DNA of 62,000 bases, taken from positions 508,681,373 through 508,743,372 of the forward strand of contig NC_081415.1 of assembly GCF_030272615.1 (NCBI RefSeq). The letters are read 5' to 3'. Below the pieces are notes generated by a model, which saw only the letters and a list, made by a program, of their open reading frames with translations, was not told the origin of the DNA and ran no database searches. Of this stretch, positions 10,281-21,745 are shown piece by piece (positions within the stretch are counted from its first letter, which is position 1; every line of letters begins with the position of its first letter). The DNA comes from Cryptomeria japonica (lineage: Eukaryota > Streptophyta > Pinopsida > Cupressales > Cupressaceae). A program made the translations under genes and the position numbers.

Positions 10281-11690
10281 GGCATAAAAGTTTATAAAAG
10301 TATTGGGTGCTAGAAAGTTAAAAAATAAATTATTTACTATATAAGAATTATTCACTATATTTCTTAAATGAATATTATTTTATATTAAAGACATTTTTAG
10401 AAAGTTAAAAAAATAATTTTTTACTTTAACTTTTATTTGAAGAGCTATTTAATATTTATATAAATATTATATTTCAATATATTTTTTAAACAATGCATCA
10501 AACTTACTTTAAATTTTATTTGACTAGTTATTTTGTTTTTTTATATAAGTAATATATAAATAGTATGTTATGTTTATGGTGTACCTATCATGGGGTTATT
10601 TTATATAATTCAATTTTACACAACTTTAAACTATTTTTTTATTTCAAAAGAACGTGCATCAAGGAAGAGTAATATTTCAAACACTAAAATTTAAATGGGG
10701 ATTTCCAACTATTTTCAATGATTAGGTTATTTTAGTATTATTTATTTGCTGTTGTAATAATAAAAATTGTGTTTACAATGATTAGGTTATTTTAGTATTA
10801 TTTATTTATATTTAAATTATTTATTTATTGATTTTGTTTGTAAGTATGTATTCGTAATTCTAGATTATATATATATTCAAATTTTAAAAAATTTATCATT
10901 TTTTTAACTAATTATTATGAATCGATTAAAAGTATTGTTCATTAGGATTGTGCATTTACAAACTAATTCATATTAGAATGAATTATCTAATGCATATCTA
11001 GCATCACAGTCTATAACAGTATATTCAAATAATATATAAAAATTTAATTTGAAAAAAAATATCCTAAGATTATTGCATGCTTGTTTCTTGTCCTTAAACA
11101 TTTACCCAAAGTTGTAAAGTCGATTTGCTAGAGGTCTAATTAAGGGGAACATGACCCTCACAATCCAATAAATTCCCTTAAGTCATTTTGTAAACATCTC
11201 TTGTCCTTACTAAATTCATATATAAAACATGTTGCAAGCTATGGGGATTTATCATATCATCTCTATTAGATATATATTTAGATCCACACACAAATTTGGA
11301 CCCAAACAATTCACAATGAGAGTTCCAAATCAGAAACCATGTACCAAATTCTTAAATTTTGACAAATGTATTTCTAAAAGTAGTGTATTTTATTGGAAAT
11401 GTTATGCTAGCTAGATGATAAGTTGGTTAGATAGGCAAGTTATATTTATTTTACATATAAATAAAAGTGAGCTAATTGTATAGGATAAAGAAAGTAACAA
11501 CATTATAAAAACTTATGTATTGAAATGTAATGTAGATCCTCTAAAATAATACTACTTTATTTTTATACTACTATTTATTATTATGTGTTTCTAGTTCTTT
11601 CGATAATATGTTATCATAACAATGGAGATTTTTCTTAACAATGTTTGGCCTATGAACATATTTTTATTTGGACCCTCAAACATCTTATAT
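10281..11690. other. AT-rich interior of the Mutator-like element
   Basis: No coding bias. A 30-bp direct repeat CAATGATTAGGTTATTTTAG(TATTATTTATTT) occurs at 10716 and 10776 (period 60). The 61-codon frame at 11229-11414 has no recognisable domain. No captured host gene fragment could be identified. Confidence 0.5.
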
Positions 11691-12277
11691 TTAGAAAAGT
11701 TAAATTAAATTGTTAAATGAACTAAAATTGTATATAATTCATTTATATTATTTAGACATTTTTCATATTAATATTTAAAAAAAGAAAAATTCTATAAATA
11801 AAATATATTAAAAAAATATTAATATTAAAAATATTATATAATATAATATTTAAAATATACTGAAAAATATATATATAATATCAATAAAATATATTAAAAA
11901 TAAAATATATAAATATATAAAATAAAATTTATTAAATAAAATATATTAAAAATTAAATAAAATTTTAAAAAAATATTAAAAAAAATTTAAGGGTAGGGGG
12001 CGTATTAAATAAAATATATTAAATATTAAATAAAATTTTAAAAAAATATAAAAAAAAAATTAAGGGGAGGGGGCGCTGGTTGGCTGGCTTGCAGGCAGGG
12101 CCCCTCTCCTTGAAAAGCCATAAACCAAGGAATGATAGTTTTCCTGTTTTTCGAGAAGCATAGGCACGTTTCCTAGGACACTCACGATGGGGTGGCAGAG
12201 TGTATGTGGAAGCAAAAGATTTATAGGGTCTTAGGGAGCCTAGAAGGTGCGGTTTACATGGCTCCATAGCCAGTGCC
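11691..12277 (-). repeat. Right TIR arm of the Mutator-like element
   Basis: Inverse of the left arm. It contains a local duplication not present on the left: the segment ending TTAAGG(G/A)(T/G)AGGGGGCG followed by ATTAAATAAAATATATTAAA occurs twice (about 11985-12020 and 12055-12080). The minus-strand 97-codon frame at 12019-12312 simply reads through the TIR and its flank. Confidence 0.75.
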
Positions 12278-12378
12278 CCGTTGGCTTGGTTCATTGTGGT
12301 CGCCACGTTCAAACTATGCCAACCTGCCCAAGATTTGGAAAGATTTCATCTCTTCGCATGCCCGAAGTAGGTAGTTGT

Positions 12379-13871
12379 TGATGCTCTGCAAAAAGGATTA
12401 GAATATGCTAGGAAGACAAACACAAACACACGAGAAACAATCCAAGTGTTAGTGTTAGAAATCACAAATCAAATACTATCCTAAGCAAGCATATCAAGAG
12501 AGATACCAAACACAAAATGGAAAGCTTAACAAAACTAAGGAATGCAATAAAACATCTCCAAATGCCCTCCACCATGTTTGTAGCTACTCCTCCCTTGTTC
12601 CTCTCCTCTCCAAGTTCCAAATGAGTGTAGCTCTTAGTAGCTTTTGTACTATTTTGGATGTCTTATGGAGTTTCAAGATTGAAATGATTATGAGATGCCA
12701 ATGCAAGTGTAAATCAAACTAAATATGAGATGTTATTTAATTAACTAATGTTAATTTTAGCCAAAAAGACAAATGTAGATTATGCTTAAAATGCTCTCCT
12801 AAATTCACTATAACTTAGATGCATAGAAGATTTCTGGATCTAGATAATGAAGGAATGGGCTCTATTTATAGGAAAAATGGAGCAATGGATGGTTGAGATT
12901 GAGTAATCTCAACAAGGGTCAAGATTGATGGGTTCATGATCCATGTGAGGGCTTTCAATCCAATCCCAGGATGACAAATGTCAACATGAAATGGCCTGAG
13001 AGGAGATGGAAGAAGCATTAAATGCTTGAGATGACTTGAGGGTTAACTTGGGAGGTAAGGTTAATGTTGAGTTGAATGAATAAAGCCATTATCCAATAAA
13101 TAATGTTTTTATCCAATGGATAAATTCTTGTGCAAGAGTTAGTGGGAATAACCATGGTCAAAGCAATGAATGCTTGAGTAGACACATGGGTTACATGGAG
13201 GTTGAGTTAGAGGTTAAGCCTCTAACCATGTGGGCAAGTGGAATTAACCATAAATGGTTATGTAAGAGCCATTAATGGTCATGTAAGAGTCATTAGTGGT
13301 TTGGACGACTTTAGGGGTTAGCTTGTTGAACACATAAAACATTAAATGCTTTTCAAAGACTTTGAGGCTTTGAGAAGTGACTTCAAGTTGCTTAGGAATG
13401 TGACAATATTTAGGAAATGGGATTAGGATAATTAGGAATGTTTAGAAGAACTTAGAAAGTGATTAGAAGAGTCTAGAAGGGGATTTAGGATTGCAAGTGG
13501 GTTTGGTGGGTGAGGAAAAATAGGATTTTATTTAAAATAAAATTAATTTATTTCAATTGTGGTTGCAACTTGCATTTGTAGGAGAATGCAAGTGGGGGGG
13601 GTAGTTTAGGGATTTAAATAAATGTTTTAATTATTTATTTAAAAGAGGAAAGGGGGTTAAATTAAATAAACATGATTTATTCATTTAATTAATTTTGAGT
13701 GTGGCTTAATGAATTAATTTAAATAAATTGAATAATTTATTTAATTAATAGGAGAAGGGGTTGAGGATGAATTAATTAAATATTAATTTAATTAATTAAT
13801 TTTTTATGGTTAGATAATCAAATAAATAGTAAATATTCATTTAATTAAGTGGACAGATTTATGTGACTACA
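12379..13871 (-). repeat. 3' LTR of the minus-strand Tat element
   Basis: On the minus strand it starts TGTAGTCACATAAATC and ends AGAGCATCA, the usual TG...CA limits; 1493 bp. The plus-strand start TGATGCTCTGCAAAAAGG is repeated as TGATACTCTGCAAAAAGG at 19407, which defines the pair. The related solo LTR at 34157-35597 has the same beginning. A TATA box (TATAAATAGA on the minus strand) lies at 12861-12870. Confidence 0.88.
12861..12870 (-). promoter_or_regulatory. LTR TATA box
   Basis: TATAAATAGA on the minus strand, preceded by a segment (CAATC.TGGCCATCCATTG) conserved in the same spacing in the LTRs at 19903 and 34157. This is the likely start region of element transcription in the U3/R boundary. 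Confidence 0.6.
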
Positions 13872-13890
13872 TTTGCCCCTCTTTGAGACA
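13872..13890 (-). promoter_or_regulatory. Polypurine tract of minus-strand Tat element
   Basis: Reading on the minus strand, AAAGAGGGGCAAA lies directly before the LTR start TGTAGTC. That is the expected position and composition of the plus-strand priming site. Confidence 0.7.
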
Positions 13891-16060
13891 GTGCGGTTTA
13901 TCGTGTCGTTTCAAAGAAAGAAAAATAGGTGTGAAGAAATATGCCCCATAAATGTTAATTTAGTGGGTGGTATGCCCCCTTGAGAGATGGGCCAAAAAAT
14001 TTCAAAAAATCGGGCGATCTCTTGAAAAAGGACGAGAAGTGGAGGGAAGGTAGAATAGAAGAAATGAGTAATAATGGTGAAAGAATGGGAGAAAACAGAG
14101 TGAATACAGAGAAAGGGCAAGCCAGCGAGTATCCTTAGGTCATGCAACAGATACAGGGCAAAGGTAGTGTGTGCGTTTGATGGATATTGTACAATTGATC
14201 AAAATTATTCTGGTGCAATCAGTTAAATTGCCCTGGTCGATTCAAAGCATGACAGTTGATGTCAGTTGTTCGCTTGGATAGGATAAAGTCTGAGTAAGTG
14301 AGTCAAAGTGACCTGTTGTGACTTAGAAAATTGATGTAATTGCCCAATGAAGTCAAGGTATATGAAGCAAAACACCCGTTGAGACTTAGACAATTGATGT
14401 AATTGTCCATGTTGATTGTGTTTGATTGGTTGGATCAATTGATAGTCTTTGTGTGGTAGGTTGTTTGTGGTGAATCATAGCAACCTTGTTGAGACTAGGT
14501 CATTATGAGAAATGCATGTTGTAGTCTAGGTTTGCCATGATTGATTACCTATTGAGACCCGAAGATACTTGATCAAAGTATCTATTGATAGTCTAGGTGT
14601 GTGTGAGTTGATGTACCTGTGTAGACAGAGTAACTTGCTTGGCTTATAGGATGACTTAGGATGGGGCACGCAACCCCTCCTGTTTAGAGATGAATGGTGA
14701 TGAGCGTGGCTTGATTGGGTTGATGGGGCACGATGTAGGGTATGCAATTATGATGACCGAGATAGGGAGGGTGAGGGGGGAAATTCAATGTTAGATAGAA
14801 GGTATGGAGGACCTAGGACCAATTCCTATGTGAGAGGAGCAAAATAGAGTATGCATTGTTATGACTATGTATGAATGATATGCAGTTATATGGATGTATG
14901 GATGGATGGAATGCAATGGAATGCAATATATACAGATGACATGAAATGATGATCCATAGATTATTTATAGTGCTTTATTTTCATCATCAAGCATGGTAGT
15001 ATCATTCTTGGCCGAGGTAGTAGGAACCAAGTTTGGAGTATTTTACCTATAAGCAAGCAGTATAGATAAACAATATGGACCCTCCATTCTGGTTCATGTG
15101 CAGATGGTACGTTGTAGTCAGTAAGCCATAAAGATCCATGACTGTATTTTGCATAAGATCACGTAGCTTAGTGAACTTCCCATGTAGACACCATTAGTAC
15201 ATGCCCCAGAACTTCATTAGAACAATTTGCAGACAATAAACAAAACAATACTTAGGAACCAACCCGGTTACTCTAATCACTTGTGGATATCTCGGTGTAG
15301 TGTAGGAACCTGATATAAATGAATAAATAACTAACAAAACCGACCAAGTACTTGATAGCTTAAGCAAAATTTTCTTGTCAAAGAAAATGTTATCATGTCT
15401 TTGTTTTGGAAAGGAAGGATGAATCCTTGTTAAGACAGTTGTGTGTACCTGTGTTGATTATTTGGGATGTGTATGTACAAATTTTTTTATGCATTGCCAT
15501 GTTTTGATTGATTTTTATGTTTGTTTTATCATGTTTTTGGATTTTGTGTGTGTTTACGAATGTTTTTGGTATTTTGTGAGACAATTTTGAATGAAGAACT
15601 CAATGAATCACAAGTAACATAGAATTCACTTCCATCAATAGGTTAAGAGCATTTCCCCTAGTTTAGATATTATTATGAAAAGCAAGATGCAGGATGTATG
15701 AAGTACTAACCCTGATTGCAGATCAATAACAAGCCATGGTTTGAATGATGGATGAATAGATCCAATGGATGTGATTGCAACAAGTCTAAAAGACAATGGA
15801 GCCATAGCCTTTACGAGTGGTGCCTGTTTGCCAGGTTTTCACCATCACACTTACCCAAGGTGCCACCAGAGTGGTTGTTTACCATTTCGATGCATGATTT
15901 GTCTCTTTACCATTTTCTTGATTTTTTTGTATTTTATTCAAGACTTTTATCTGAATGTTTTTTATATTTTCTTATATTGGAAGGAGCTTGATGCTCTGCA
16001 TAACTTATGTATAAAACTGTTTGAGGTGCATGTTGTTGATCGGATCTGCGATCGGTTCGA
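13891..16060 (-). other. 3' non-coding region between integrase and LTR
   Basis: About 2.2 kb with no recognisable protein. Minus-strand frames of 63-78 codons (13911-14147, 14526-14747, 15393-15584) have no domain. The stretch 14160-14620 repeats loose phrases of the type TTGAGACTTAG..AATTGATGTAATTG and may be degenerate tandem DNA. A long untranslated 3' segment is usual in Tat elements. Confidence 0.6.
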
Positions 16061-16061
16061 C

Positions 16062-17500
16062 TTCTGAAGTAGCCAACTAATATGCCCTGGACCCAAATAC
16101 AACAGTGATAACATATGGACCCAGCCAGTTTGATTCAAAATTTTCCTGATGTTCTCTGTTTGGTTGGTTACGAGGATTCTCTCAGAGAACAAGATCACCT
16201 ACCTTAAATGTATGAGGCTTAACCCGATGATTATAGTTTCTGCTCATGCACTGTTGATACGCCTTGAGGTGGTTGTATGCAGCTTGTTGCTTTTCATCAA
16301 GTAGTTCCAAGTCTTGAAGACATGAGACTTGGTATGCTTCATCATCTATCAGATTATGCAAGGAAACCCATAGAGATGGTATCTCAACCTCAATAGGAAG
16401 AATTACTTCTGCTCCATAGACCAGTGAGTAGGGAGTTGTGCCTGTAGGGGTTCAAATGCTAGTTCGATACGCCCATAGTGTCGGATTTAATTGAACGTGC
16501 CAATCACAACCAACATCATTGACTGTCTTCTTGAGGATTCTCAATATGTTTTTGTTCAATGCTTCGGCCTGACCATTGCCTTGTGGGTAATAGGGAGTGG
16601 AAAAGCGGTGTTGGATGTGAAACTTCTCACAAAGCTCACGGACATCCAAATTTTTGAAAGGAAGCCCGTTATCTATCATGATGGACATGGGTACACCATA
16701 CCGACAGATGATGTAATTAAGGATGAATGAGGTGCTCTTCTTGCCAGTGACTTGGGTAGGTGGAACAACTTCGATCCACTTTGTGAAGTATTCGGTGGCG
16801 GTAATGATAAATTTGTGGTCGTTGGATGAAGATGGATGAATTTTACCCACAAGGTCAGGTCCCCATTGACAAAAGGACCATGGTGTTGTGATTGGTTGCA
16901 ATTCCTATGTTGGTGCATGTACTAGGTCTCTGTGAACTTGACACTTCTTGCATTTTCTGACAAAAAAGTAGGAGTCTTTTTCCATGGACGGTCAATAGTA
17001 TCCTGCACGCATGAACTTCTTTGCTAAGGAAGGACTACTTGAGTGAGCCCCACAAATTCTTTCATGTACCTCTTCCAAGGCCTTTTTTATCTCATCTTGT
17101 TCCAGACATCGAAGGAGAGTACCATAAAGACTTTGTCGTTATAGGGTTTGTCGAATGAAGGTTTTGTGTTGGTTATTCGATTGGTTAGGAGGGAGTGTGT
17201 TATCATGGAGGTAGGTGTAGAACTCATCATACCATGGGGAATCGAAACCGGTAAGGTGACATATCATCTCAGATTTGGGGATATCATAAGTGAGAATCCA
17301 AAGTTGTTCTACCAAGAACTCGTAGCATGTTGAATTCTATGGAAGATCTAGGAGAGATGCAATTGTAGCCATGGCGTCAACAGCTCGATTCTAATCTCTA
17401 GATATATGCTCAAAGGTGATAGTTGTAAATGATGCTTTGAAACCATCCACCATTTTCTTGTATGACATAAGCTTATCAACCTTGGTCTAATATTCGTCTA
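16062..17500 (-). pseudogene. Tat integrase (core and C-terminal part), degraded
   Basis: The open core 16452-16901 (149 codons) shows the integrase catalytic region: DLVGKIHPSSS with the first Asp, IDNG with the second Asp, and GNGQAEALNK with the Glu, in the spacing of an rve domain. Downstream, 16250-16440 continues with PIEVEIP- and KVGDLVL-like segments but is broken by frameshifts and stops. Upstream, 16902-17500 corresponds to the end of the second RNase H and the zinc-binding N-terminal domain, also broken. Function was insertion of the cDNA; this copy cannot make a full protein. Confidence 0.85.
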
Positions 17501-17507
17501 TGACTTA

Positions 17508-18014
17508 TCAGATGACCAGTTGGGAGTCACCATATACCTTTAGCTCTTTCAGTTTCCATTGTATGGCTAGTCTGAGTCTTGTGATCAAGGCCTCATACTC
17601 TACTATGTTGTTTGTACATGAAAAAGTTATCCTGTAAGACTTCAGGATGTTGTCACCTTGAGGTGTGATAAATAGAATGCCTGCCCCTGAGCCATGTCTA
17701 GTATATGAGCCATCAAAGTATAACTTCCAAGGTTGTATTGTTGTGATCATGAAGATCTCTTCATCTGGGAAGTTAGAAACAAGAGGATGATCGCCTTTTA
17801 GCGGTACATTGGCCAACTGATCTTGAATAGCTTGGCCCTTGATAGCCTTAAGGTTCACATACTCAATGTCAAATTCACTCAGAATCATCGCCCATTTGGC
17901 AAATGGGCGGCCTGTCAATGCTGCTTTGCTAAGTAGGTACTTGAGTGGATCGATTTTAGCAATGAGTTGTACCTTGTGTGTCAACATGTAGTGTCTCAAT
18001 TTGGTGGCTGCCAA
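17508..18014 (-). pseudogene. Tat RNase H, both RNase H-like domains (fragment)
   Basis: 168 codons. The first part (HYMLTHKVQLIAKIDPLKYL) is the end of the RT-linked RNase H; the second begins WKLYFDGSY and includes EYEAL and GDSQLVI, the metal-binding acidic residues of the additional archaeal-type RNase H typical of Tat/Ogre. The frame ends at a stop in GDSQLVI, where the homologous plus-strand copy reads on. Confidence 0.85.
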
Positions 18015-18022
18015 AATAACTG

Positions 18023-19124
18023 CTAGGCAAGCTCGCTCAATAGGTGTGTAATTGAGTTCATAGCTGACCAGTGTGCAAGAGATGTAGTAAATTGCACACT
18101 CTTTCCTTCTGCATTGTGTTGTGCCAGCAGTACTCCTAATGTTGTGGTTGTAGCTGAGATATATAGCAAGAGAGGTCTACCTGGATCTTGTGGGATCAAC
18201 AACGATGTATTCATGAGATAGTTCTTAAGCATCTGGAATGCTTGTTGGCATTTGGCATCCCATTGAAAGCGGATGTTTTTGTGTAATAGATGCATGAAGG
18301 GATGACACTTGTCTGCCAGTTGTGCAATGAATCTCTGAATTGATTGTAGGCACCCTTGTAATGTCCTTAACTGACTAATGTTTTTCGAAGGTGGCATGTC
18401 CATGATTGCTTTGACTTTTGCCAGATCGACCTCAATGCCTTTGCTTGAGACAATGTATCCTACAAGCTTCCCTGAGGCTACTCCAAAGACACATTTATTT
18501 GGATTGAGTTGAACATGATATTGTTCTAGTCTATCAAAGATTTTATCTAATATGGCAAGATGACCTTCTCTTGTTAATGATTTTTCCAGTAAGTCATCGA
18601 CATAATCCTCCATTATGGTATGCATCATATCATGAAAGATGGTGATCATAGCTCATTGATAGGTTACCCCTGCATTTTTCAGACCAAATGGCATCACATT
18701 CCAATAGTAGGTTCCCCATGGGCATGTGAAAGTATTTTTATGTTGATCTTTTGGAGTGATCTTTATTTGGTTGTACCCTAAAAAATCCATCCATAAGAAA
18801 AAGCATGGCATGCCCTACTGTTAGGTCCACGATCATGTTGATGTTTGGTAGGGGGAAGTCATCCTTAGGATATGCCTTGTTTAGATCTCTGAAATCTGTA
18901 CAAACACAGATGCCCCCATTTGGTTTACCAATAGGTACTATATTGGAGATCCACTTTGTGTAATCAATTGGTCTAATAAAACCAACATCTAGGAGTTTCT
19001 TAAATTCTGTTTTGACTAATACAACAATCTGCGGGAGCATCTTGTGAAGCTTTTGTTTGACAGGTTTAGCACCTTTTGCTACAGTGAGGTGATGCATGAC
19101 CAAATCTAGATCAAGACCGGGCAT
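18023..19124 (-). pseudogene. Tat reverse transcriptase, interrupted
   Basis: Two open pieces. 18738-19124 carries the fingers/palm start (KQKLHKMLPQ, WISNIVPIGKPNGGI, then FRDLNKAYPKDDFPLP) and is disrupted near DGFFRVQPNKD where the first catalytic Asp block should run on. 18023-18649 contains the YVDD active-site box at 18593-18604 (MEDYVDDLLEK), KCVFGV and GYIVSSKGIEVD. They are separated by a frameshift and a TGA at 18653-18655. The plus-strand element has a TGA at the same codon (49235-49237). Confidence 0.9.
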
Positions 19125-19151
19125 GTCTGCATATGACCATGCGAAGTTGAT

Positions 19152-19391
19152 CTAATGCTTCAGGAAGAATTCTACAAATTTAGGTTGTTCCTCTAGAGTG
19201 AGTAGAGATGCCAAATGTATTTGGTGAGGAGTCTCAGGGGTCCCCACATTGAATTCTTTTGTTTCCTCGATGAGGATCGTTGATCGTTCCTGATTTGTAC
19301 TAGAGGGGAGGATGTTAAACCTTTCATCCTCAAGTGCCTCATAGAGGTTTTCACAGTTGGATGCACTCTTTCTTTTATGTGTTCGATTCAC
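19152..19391 (-). pseudogene. Linker upstream of RT in minus-strand Tat
   Basis: 79 codons starting almost immediately after the primer binding site; the product ends LTLEEQPKFVEFFLKH, which corresponds to the region just before RT in the plus element (KSKFINFFKEKQ). Its position next to the primer binding site shows that gag and protease were deleted between the two. Confidence 0.7.
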
Positions 19392-19404
19392 GTCGGGTTC
19401 ACCA
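19385..19404 (-). promoter_or_regulatory. Primer binding site
   Basis: TGGTGAACCCGACGTG on the minus strand, two bases after the 5' LTR terminus. TGG is the complement of a tRNA 3' CCA. The same 16 bases follow the LTR at 53511. I cannot name the tRNA with certainty. Confidence 0.8.
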
Positions 19405-19406
19405 AA

Positions 19407-19902
19407 TGATACTCTGCAAAAAGGACTAGAATATGTCTAGGAAGACAAACACAAACACGCAAAAAACAATCCAAGTGTTAGTGTTAGAAATCACAAATCA
19501 AAGACTATCATAAGTAAGCATATCAAGAGAGATACCAAACACAAAATAGAAAGCTTAACAAAAATAAGGAATGCAATAAAACATCTCCAAATTCCCTCTG
19601 CCATGTTTGTAGGTACTCCTCCCTTGTTCCTCTCCTCTCCAAGTTCCAAATGATTGTAGCTCTCAGTATCTTTTTGCACTATTTTGGATGTCTTGTGGAG
19701 ATTCAAGATTGAAATGATTATGAGATGCCAATGCAAATGTAAAACAAACTAAATATGAGATGTTATTTAATTAACTAATGTTAATTTTAGCCAAAAAGAC
19801 AAATGTAGATTATCATTAAAATGCTCTCCTAAATTCACTATAACTTAGATGCATACAAGATTTTTGGATCTGGATTATGAAGGAATGAGCTCTATTTATA
19901 GG
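19407..19902 (-). repeat. Partial 5' LTR of the minus-strand Tat element
   Basis: 496 bp matching the left LTR from its 3' terminus up to the TATA box (19891-19900). Matching stops at 19902, where TGTAGACG of the plus-strand element begins. The rest of the LTR (about 1 kb) has been displaced and is absent. Confidence 0.9.
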
Positions 19903-21386
19903 TGTAGACGTATAAAAATGACCGTATTCCTAAATGAATATTTAATTTTCATTTTATTCCCATTCCTCTATTTAGTTAAAATTAATTTAACTAAATCACC
20001 CACATTCAGGTATTCAATTAAATAAATTATTCAATTTATTTAGTTAAATTCACTAAAGCCCTTTGCATCATTTAATTAAATAAATCATTTTATTTAATTA
20101 AATCTCTTCTTCTTACTTTTAATTAAATTTATATTTAATTAATAGTTTATCCCAAATTGAATAAATCTAATTTATTCAATTTCCCAAATTGCAACCAAAT
20201 TAAAATAAAGCAATTTATTTTAATTAAATCTATTTTTCCTCACCCACTTGCATTTTCCTACATCTCCCACTTGCATCCTAAACCCTATTCCTAATTTCTT
20301 CTAGAATCCATCTAATCCTAATCAATTAACCCAAACCCATTTATTATCCCCTTTCCCTAAATTTGAGGAGGTCACTTCTCAAATTTGGAGTAAAGTCTTC
20401 AAAAGGCATTAAAGCCTTTATCCATTCAACAAGCTAACTTGTTGAATACTCGTAAATTTGGAAGGACTCTTACAAATTTGTCCCCAAAGTCTTCAAACCA
20501 TTAATGGTTACCTAACTCTCAGTGGTATGGTAAGAGACTTTTTGACTAACTTAACCTCCATCTAACCTAGGGGTCTCATCAAGCATTCATTGTTTTGACC
20601 ATGGTTATCCCTTTAACCTTTGCACAAGAGTTTACCCCTTGGATAAAAGCTTTATCCATTGGATAAACCTAACCTAACCTTAACCCTTACCTCCTAAGGT
20701 AACCATAAGGTCTTCTCAAGCATTTAATGCTTCTTTCATCTCCTCTCAACCAATCTTATGTTGACAACTGTCACCATTTCATTGGTGAAAATTGTAAACA
20801 TGGATTGATAACTTTCAATCCTGGCCCTTGATTAACTCCTTCAATCTTGACCATCCATTGCCCTATTTTCACTATAAATAGATCTCTCATTCCTCCATTT
20901 TAAGGATCCATGCAAGCTTTTAGTGTCTCATTTATGCTCAAATTTATCAATACATCTAGCTTCTCTTTGTAATAGGAATTAATCTAATAAGCATTTTAGA
21001 AGATTTCCTTTATCATTAGCTTAAATCATTAACTAGTATATCATGTTAAGATAGTATTGCTACTAATCTTGTCATCTTATAATCTAGTTTATTGCATTTG
21101 TAGGATCATGCATGGATAGGATGCATTTCATAATTTAAATCAATCATAAGCATCCCTCGCTCTTGCATTCGTCATCCCTAAGCCACTTTGCTCAATGATC
21201 TGAGAGCAAAGGCATTGGCTTGAGGGACCTTGTGAGATAGAGAACCATGAAACCAACCTTGAGAAGATGGGTCATTCTTCATGACTCCATAACTTGCACC
21301 AAGAAGTCCCGTGGGTGTGTGAACAAGCCTCTTTGGGACCACATTTTCACTTTTTAAGTTTCATTGACCCGCTTTTCCCGCACACA
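19903..21386 (+). repeat. 5' LTR of plus-strand Tat element
   Basis: 1484 bp, TGTAGACGTATAAAAATG ... CCCGCACACA. It shares its promoter-proximal part (TTGACAACTGTCACCATTTC at about 20760; CCATCCATTG; ACTATAAATAGA) with the LTRs at 12379 and 34157, so these are related but distinct LTR families. The interior carries many TTTAATTAAATAAAT-like units (19930-20240). Confidence 0.85.
20872..20881 (+). promoter_or_regulatory. LTR TATA box
   Basis: CTATAAATAG preceded by CCATCCATTGCCC, the same arrangement as in the two related LTRs in this window. Confidence 0.6.
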
Positions 21387-21390
21387 TTTC

Positions 21391-21409
21391 TAGCACCCAC
21401 CGTGGGGCT
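21391..21409 (+). promoter_or_regulatory. Primer binding site, tRNA-Lys type (one or two mismatches)
   Basis: TAGCACCCACCGTGGGGCT four bases after the LTR. This closely matches the common plant site complementary to tRNA-Lys; the first bases read TAGCA rather than TGGCG, two C-to-T/G-to-A type differences typical of old copies. Confidence 0.7.
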
Positions 21410-21471
21410 CTACCCCATTAATCGAATTGATTTTTAAAAATAAACACTTTTGCAGGTACGCAAGAAACAGG

Positions 21472-21745
21472 AATCAGCGCATAGGGAACATCCCTTAGCG
21501 CATCTGGTTGATCTTTCAGTGCATTTGGCTCACTGTTTGGCGCGTGGGACTCATTCCCTAGCGCGTGCAGACCATACCTTAGCGCATCATCCTCACTAAC
21601 ATTTTCCTGTAGGTCTCAGCGTGGGAAGGTCTCGGCGTGGGAGAATAGCAGACTGGCGGATTTAGAAAAAAATCCAGCACATCGGGTCTTTTTTATAGCG
21701 CATCCTGACTATCTTGTAGCACGTGTAGTTTGTTCTATAGTGCAT
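21472..21745 (+). repeat. GCGC-phrase repeat cluster 1
   Basis: The octamer AGCGCATA/TAGCGCAT/TAGCGCGT and one-base variants (CAGTGCAT, TGGCGCGT, TAGCACGT) recur about every 20-35 bases over 270 bp. The intervening sequence is not conserved, so it is a periodic motif and not a simple tandem repeat. Confidence 0.7.

Larger units (their letters stand above)
9451..12277. mobile_element. Non-autonomous Mutator-like element with long TIRs
   Basis: The left end GGCACTGGCTATGGAGCCAT and the right end (its reverse complement, ATGGCTCCATAGCCAGTGCC) are perfect inverses. The inverted repeat continues inward for hundreds of bases: left arm 9451-10280, right arm 11691-12277. Flanking 9-mers CGGTCGGCT (9442-9450) and CCGTTGGCT (12278-12286) match at 7 of 9 positions, fitting an aged 9-bp Mutator-type TSD. 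The interior (10281-11690) is AT-rich with no transposase. The left arm is lengthened by an insertion of about 345 bp that holds two MITEs. A foldback element of another superfamily is the alternative. Confidence 0.75.
12379..19902 (-). mobile_element. Ty3/gypsy Tat-lineage element, minus strand, deleted and truncated
   Basis: The 3' LTR is 12379-13871 and the partial 5' LTR 19407-19902; reading right to left the order is LTR, primer binding site, short linker, RT, RNase H, second RNase H, integrase, long 3' non-coding region, polypurine tract, LTR. Two RNase H-like domains and the absence of a chromodomain place it with Tat/Ogre elements. Gag and protease are missing: only about 0.3 kb separates the primer binding site from RT, compared with about 7 kb in the related plus-strand element after removing its CACTA insertion. 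The 5' LTR is cut at 19902 by insertion of the plus-strand element; the remaining ~1 kb of that LTR is not found in the window. Confidence 0.88.

Noticed and set aside
15752-16067. Overlapping plus-strand frames of 79-100 codons
   Set aside because: Antisense to the decayed integrase end and 3' region of the minus Tat element; no domain.
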